64,000 bases of DNA from assembly GCA_008828725.1 (NCBI GenBank), contig MEHQ01004066.1, forward strand, positions 491,868 through 555,867, read 5' to 3'. Origin of the DNA: Saccharina japonica (Eukaryota > Sar > Phaeophyceae > Laminariales > Laminariaceae). The number at the start of each line of letters is the position of its first letter. The stretch's first letter is position 1. A program made the position numbers and the translations under genes. The notes under the pieces were generated by a model. That model was given only the letters and a program-made list of their open reading frames with translations. It was not told the DNA's origin and did no database searches. This document shows positions 60,401 to 64,000 of this stretch, piece after piece.

Positions 60401-60737
60401 CTGCTACTGTAATGGCCTCTATTAACAATACATCAAGCGTTCAACTTTTCCCTGAGAAACTCTAAACCATTCCAAGTACCGGACATATTGACTGACAGAC
60501 ACTGCTGTCCAGCCAATACACAGTTGATGTTTTTAACCATTGGCCGGATTACCCCAGAAAACGCGTTGGCCACGGCATAGAGCTTGTCGTCGATATCAAC
60601 ACATATTCGACCAACACGATCCTGGTATTGTGGTTTGACACCACTTCCGAACCTGTGATATTTCGCCATTTCTCACCGCTTGAAGTGTCAAGCTTAGTCA
60701 GCGCAACTAGCCCCAGAAGCACGTAGGCGAAGCGCAT
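54456..60737 (-). CDS. Secreted cysteine-rich protein of six two-exon modules; module 3 frameshifted
   Basis: Role unknown; the pattern suggests a secreted, disulfide-rich protein. Leader exon 60737-60677 encodes a signal peptide (MRFAYVLLGLVALTK) and ends in phase 1. Twelve exons follow as A/B pairs: A1 60101-60001, B1 59778-59706; A2 59186-59074, B2 58857-58779; A3 58094-57985, B3 57766-57695; A4 57041-56932, B4 56710-56632; A5 55963-55854, B5 55641-55563; A6 54883-54774, B6 54557-54456, ending at a stop. Exon A carries CSNGxPGVE, DVCC, CxxCGGxGC and RPGG; exon B carries DACCSGSI, MCS and EAPCII, about ten Cys per module. A exons go phase 1 to 0 and B exons 0 to 1, so modules add cleanly. 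Module 1 is the most diverged. B3 is 72 nt where most are 79, a 7-nt loss that breaks the frame; leaving out A3 and B3 gives 338 residues. Similar CC/CGG/RPGG modules occur, as I recall, in predicted extracellular stramenopile proteins. The A1 acceptor (AAG) is weak. Confidence 0.82.
55101..55150 (-). repeat. tRNA-like remnant in intron between modules 5 and 6
   Basis: Most diverged of four intronic copies. On the minus strand it keeps GTAGCCCAAT and TCGAGATC at the same place as the copies near 56196, 57270 and 58311. Confidence 0.35.
56196..56244 (-). repeat. tRNA-like remnant in intron between modules 4 and 5
   Basis: On the minus strand TAGCCCAGTGG fits the tRNA A-box consensus, and GCTTGAACACC about 37 nt on fits 9 of 11 positions of the B-box. 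No full cloverleaf can be drawn. It is one of four equivalent intronic copies. Confidence 0.45.
57270..57320 (-). repeat. tRNA-like remnant in intron between modules 3 and 4
   Basis: On the minus strand TAGCCCAGTGG is an exact A-box match and CGTGAACACC takes the B-box place, as in the copy near 56196. Confidence 0.45.
58311..58361 (-). repeat. tRNA-like remnant in intron between modules 2 and 3
   Basis: On the minus strand ATAGCCCAGTGATTACAAA followed by CTTATCGAGAGCTTGAA matches the other module introns; its B-box-like part has decayed. Confidence 0.4.
60433..60669 (-). other. Open minus-strand frame inside intron 1 of the Cys-rich gene
   Basis: A 78-codon frame (VGRICVDIDDKLYAVANAF within it) looks protein-like but its phase does not join to the leader exon through any visible GT-AG pair, whereas exon A1 joins in phase. 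It could be an alternative exon, a tiny separate gene or chance. Confidence 0.25.
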
Positions 60738-62500
60738 GGTTTCGAAGCAGCACCTAAAGCGCACTTCGGACCGGAACAGAGGGAGCGAATAATCGGGGCA
60801 CACGAGCAAGGGGGACAATAGGGCAGACAAAACATGTTATTGTCGATCGATATTTGAAGGAGTACAAGCAGCTGGCACGGGAGCGCGCGGTGGTGATTCA
60901 AGACAGCAGCAGCAGCACATACAGTAGAAATTGTATTATTCCCAAGGGAGGTTGTGGGAGAGTTGAGTCGGCCTCCTAAGGATCTAAACGACGATTGACA
61001 TTGGGAGGCTCGCTTATTACGTATATCTCACAAACATAATCCCTGTTCAGCACAAAACTCTTCAATCTACGCTGGATGCTAGGTGTCTTATTATTGAGCA
61101 CAATCAACACCAACTACTATCCCCCCTTCTCTGTGCGAGACAAGGCACGATATCGCATGTCGATGCTGATGTGTAGGTGGATTGTTACAACATCAGCTAT
61201 CAGTAGCCTACCGAGTCACGAGATCGGTGTGTGTGTTCTTTTCACGTTAAACCGTTCTTTCTACCCGTCCGGGTCGGTAACAATGCCGTCTTATAGCACC
61301 AGATAGTGCGTTTATGTCCACGCCGTGTTCGGGAGCCAGACCCTACGCGCGTTCTCTGAGCCCCTGCTGACTCGTCACCGAATTAATTATTATTTTTCCT
61401 GCGGATTATACTTTTGTTTTTGTTTCGGTTTGGAGAAATTTGGGATTCTTATTACAAAATTCATGTGAAAAGACAAAAAAATAAAAATAAAACATTCGTC
61501 AAATCATCACACCAAGCTCGAGCTTGCAAACATGACTTTGGAGGGAAATTTCGAAACGTTTGAAAATTTGGATGTCACAGGTTCGTTTTTAGTTTTAAAC
61601 CAACTACGAAGCCATGCTACCTGTATTTATGATACAGTAATTTTTTACGTTATATTCTACCCTACTTTACGTGAACTATGAATAGGTACCTGGTAGTTAT
61701 AATGTAAACAATTATTATACTATTAATAATAAATTACGGTCGTAAGGACTATTGTATGAAAATGTTGTATAGAAAACCATACATCGACCAGTATTTCGTA
61801 GGCGGTATGAGGCGATAGGCTCATTCCTACTGTACAAAAATTTAACCAAAATCACACTAATTTCTCTATGAAAATCGTCTGCACCAAATCGCCTGAATAT
61901 GTAAACCAAGTAGCATACCGGGGTGCGAGGCCATACTAGTTCCACGTTGAAAAGGTTCCGCACCAAATCCTATATCAACTACAGCTACGTAGTAGGGTAC
62001 AAGTCCATACCAACTCCCATAAAACTATAACTAACTGGTGTCGTGCTGCTCAACTGCATGCAACTGTCTGCGTGACCTAGATAGTTTCCCGTCCATGCAT
62101 CCGTGCCTAAAGAGATTTCCATAGAGATATGCAGGCATTTTTGGCGCAGGGGACAGCGCAAAACAGATCTAAACGAAACGAGTCGGTTCTCGGTTTCGTT
62201 TGTTTTGAGCAACAGAACGACCGACTAAGAAGAGTCATTTTTGGTCGCGAAAAAACACCAAAGCAAAGTCAATCGAAAAAAAGCGACTTTCTGTTATCGG
62301 TTCACAGCCTTGCAAAAGACCCCGACAGCCGGGAGGTGGCGTGGATATCCTTTCTCCTCTCTCCTCCACAACAGTATATGTATCCCAGATGTGTTTCCGT
62401 ACTTGAGCATGGCGTGATTCGTCAACGTACGTAAGCCAAACAATACTGGCGAATGTACTTGTCGGGTCAACGAGCACATATAATACTATTGCCCGCAAAT
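60738..62500. other. Upstream flank of the Cys-rich gene, no gene seen
   Basis: This should include the promoter of the minus-strand Cys-rich gene. An AGCAGCAGCAGCACATACAG run lies near 60903. No coding exon or RNA gene was recognised in the rest. Confidence 0.45.
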
Positions 62501-62551
62501 ACTGTGCCGATGCCCAGCTCTGCCGGTAAGTCGTCGTCAAGGCCGTCCCCG

Positions 62552-62700
62552 CTCTGCGTTGCCCCTTTAAGAGGCATTATTATAAGGGGCCACCCGGCGG
62601 AGAATAGGCACCACGTTTTGCTCTGCGTTGTCCCATTTATGTGTAGGCATTATTATAAGGGGCCACCCGGCGGAGAATAAGCACCACGTTTTGCTGATTT
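62552..62700 (+). repeat. ~75-bp tandem duplication, two units
   Basis: Two adjacent units share CTCTGCGTTG, AGGCATTATTATAAGGGGCC, ACCCGGCGGAGAATA and GCACCACGTTTTGCT. They differ mainly in a short segment around the first CCCTTTAAG or CCCATTTATG. Confidence 0.85.
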
Positions 62701-62869
62701 GCCTCCCCGGTGAAATGCGCACCAGTAATCACCGGTACTGGGGTGATGCTCATCCCTCAAATACAGTGGGGAACCCACTTTAGTACTCGGCACGACTCCG
62801 TTCCACTTTTCTGATTTTTGATCTGTCTGTCTGTCTGTTTATCTGCCTATACGTTTGTATGTCTGTCTG

Positions 62870-63024
62870 TATGTATGTATGTATGTATGTATGTATGTAT
62901 GTATGTATGTATGTATGTATGTATGTATGTATGTATGTATGTATGTATGTATGTATGTATGTATGTATGTATGTATGTATGTATGTATGTATGTATGTAT
63001 GTATGTATGTATGTATGTATGCAT
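62870..63024 (+). repeat. TATG tetranucleotide microsatellite, ~38 units
   Basis: An essentially pure TATG run of about 155 bp, preceded by a short CTGT run at 62822-62838. The open frames on both strands across it (MYVC and THIH repeats) are products of the repeat and not genes. Confidence 0.97.
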
Positions 63025-63279
63025 GTTATGTATTTTTATCATAAACGACCCGCCTCCCGTTCACTGGGACGCGGGCGACATTCCACTCAGCGTCAGCTTC
63101 TTCGCTTATCGTTAGACAGCACCTTATCGCCAATGAGCCATCCCTACACATACACACATAACGTGTTGTTTCTGAAGCTCGCTGGTTGCACTCCTTGCAG
63201 CAGGTCTTCCCTGTTCACCGATGTCGCGTCAGCTCGCCACCCACGTACGCTCAGCTCACTGCTGTCCAGCCGACGGGCC

Positions 63280-63550
63280 GGAGCAGGAAAAGGGAGGAAG
63301 AAAATAAGGCACAAATGTTTCGCTTGGCTGGCCACACCAGCGACTACCTCACGTCTGCCCGTGCTCGTCACAGGGCCTCGTGCTTGCTCGTGCCTGGCGT
63401 GGGGATGCTGACCTGCACGCGATACCTTTATCCAAAGGACTGCGTGCGGGGCCCTCCATCCCTGAACCAAAATTGCTCTATCCCCCGGTACAGACATGCC
63501 TCATTATATCTACCAATACACCCTGCTTTGTCCGTTATTTCGTTGATGGT
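63280..63550 (+). repeat. Dispersed ~300-bp repeat (family 4), copy 2
   Basis: Second copy of the element at 53290-53605, with ACCAGCGACTACCTCACGT, GGGGATGCTGACCTGCACG, CTCTATCCC, TACAGACATGCCTCATTATA and TACCAATA. The class is unknown. Confidence 0.65.
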
Positions 63551-64000
63551 CCGGTAATATATCAAATACAGCCGGTCAAGGCACAACGACGAGGGGGCAC
63601 ACCAACCAAGTATTCCTTTGGCCAGAATACGGTTAGCGTTAGGGTGGAAGTTCCGGTTCAAGGTGGTGGTCGCAGTTCGCCGCTAGCCGACTCCACAATA
63701 AGCTCACCATCGGGCACGAATGCCTTGGAGCTTTGTCACAAAACCCTTCGTCGTTGCTTTAGAACAGCCGAACAGCATAAATTTATTCGGGCACGTAAGC
63801 AAGTTCGCCTGGACGGGCCGATTTAGGTTATACTATATAAATATGCGGGTGGGTGTGTTCGACGAGATGGGAGGAAATGAGCACGGTATCACGCAGGCGG
63901 ATGGCCGTCGCCTAGCTAGGTGGTGGCGTTGGGGGTTATTGGTCAGGCATGGTTTGGGGGGGGGGGGGGTAGGGCGTAAAAATCACAAACTTCTTGTTTG
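63551..64000. other. Window end, no gene model
   Basis: Both strands have short protein-like open stretches (63560-63826) but no supported model. A poly-G run lies near 63955-63970. Confidence 0.4.

Noticed and set aside
62818-63411. A 197-codon frame with MYVC repeats.
   Set aside because: Mostly translation of the TATG microsatellite.

Overview
The window looks like nuclear DNA of a stramenopile, most likely a brown alga or a close relative. The main reason is two long single-exon genes built from tandem EsV-1-7 zinc-finger-like repeats (C-x4-C-x16-C-x2-H-x12), a family known chiefly from brown algae and their phaeoviruses. Intron-rich genes with GT-AG introns of 0.3-1.9 kb, secreted repeat proteins, long non-coding stretches and many dispersed and fold-back repeats fit the same picture. 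No bacterial operon, rRNA, CRISPR array or intact virus was seen.

Five host genes can be supported. Positions 1039-8691 (minus) and 10649-17956 (plus) hold a head-to-head pair of paralogues encoding secreted Pmp-like (parallel beta-helix type) repeat proteins. By manual splicing both have eight exons with matching boundaries and phases and give 436 and 380 residues. Their promoters share two conserved blocks, and a ~500-bp fold-back element interrupts the shared layout in the plus-strand copy. Positions 28499-30268 (minus) and 44673-46151 (plus) hold the two EsV-1-7 genes (589 and 492 residues), also transcribed away from each other, 14.4 kb apart. Positions 54456-60737 (minus) hold a secreted cysteine-rich gene made of a leader exon plus six copies of a two-exon module repeated about every 1.08 kb. 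Each module is symmetric in phase. Module 3 carries a 7-nt deletion.

The rest (about 18.0-28.1, 30.3-44.7, 46.2-54.4 and 60.7-64 kb) is gene-poor. It contains fold-back/MITE-like elements (9.9, 30.7, 33.1 and 35.8 kb), several short dispersed repeat families, minisatellites (21.8, 26.5 and 39.4 kb), a cluster of TTCCCGCGGGAA palindromes (39.9-40.8 kb), a long TATG microsatellite (62.9 kb), a degenerate telomere-like stretch (20.3 kb), and two poorly resolved decayed coding regions that may be retroelement fossils (20.8-21.5 and 49.0-50.9 kb).

Taken together the locus is rich in repeat-built proteins, three of them with secretion signals. Exon and module duplication is the common theme. A shared role, such as the cell wall or surface recognition, is inference only. 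All splice models are hand-built from GT-AG signals, phase and paralogue comparison; no transcript data were available.
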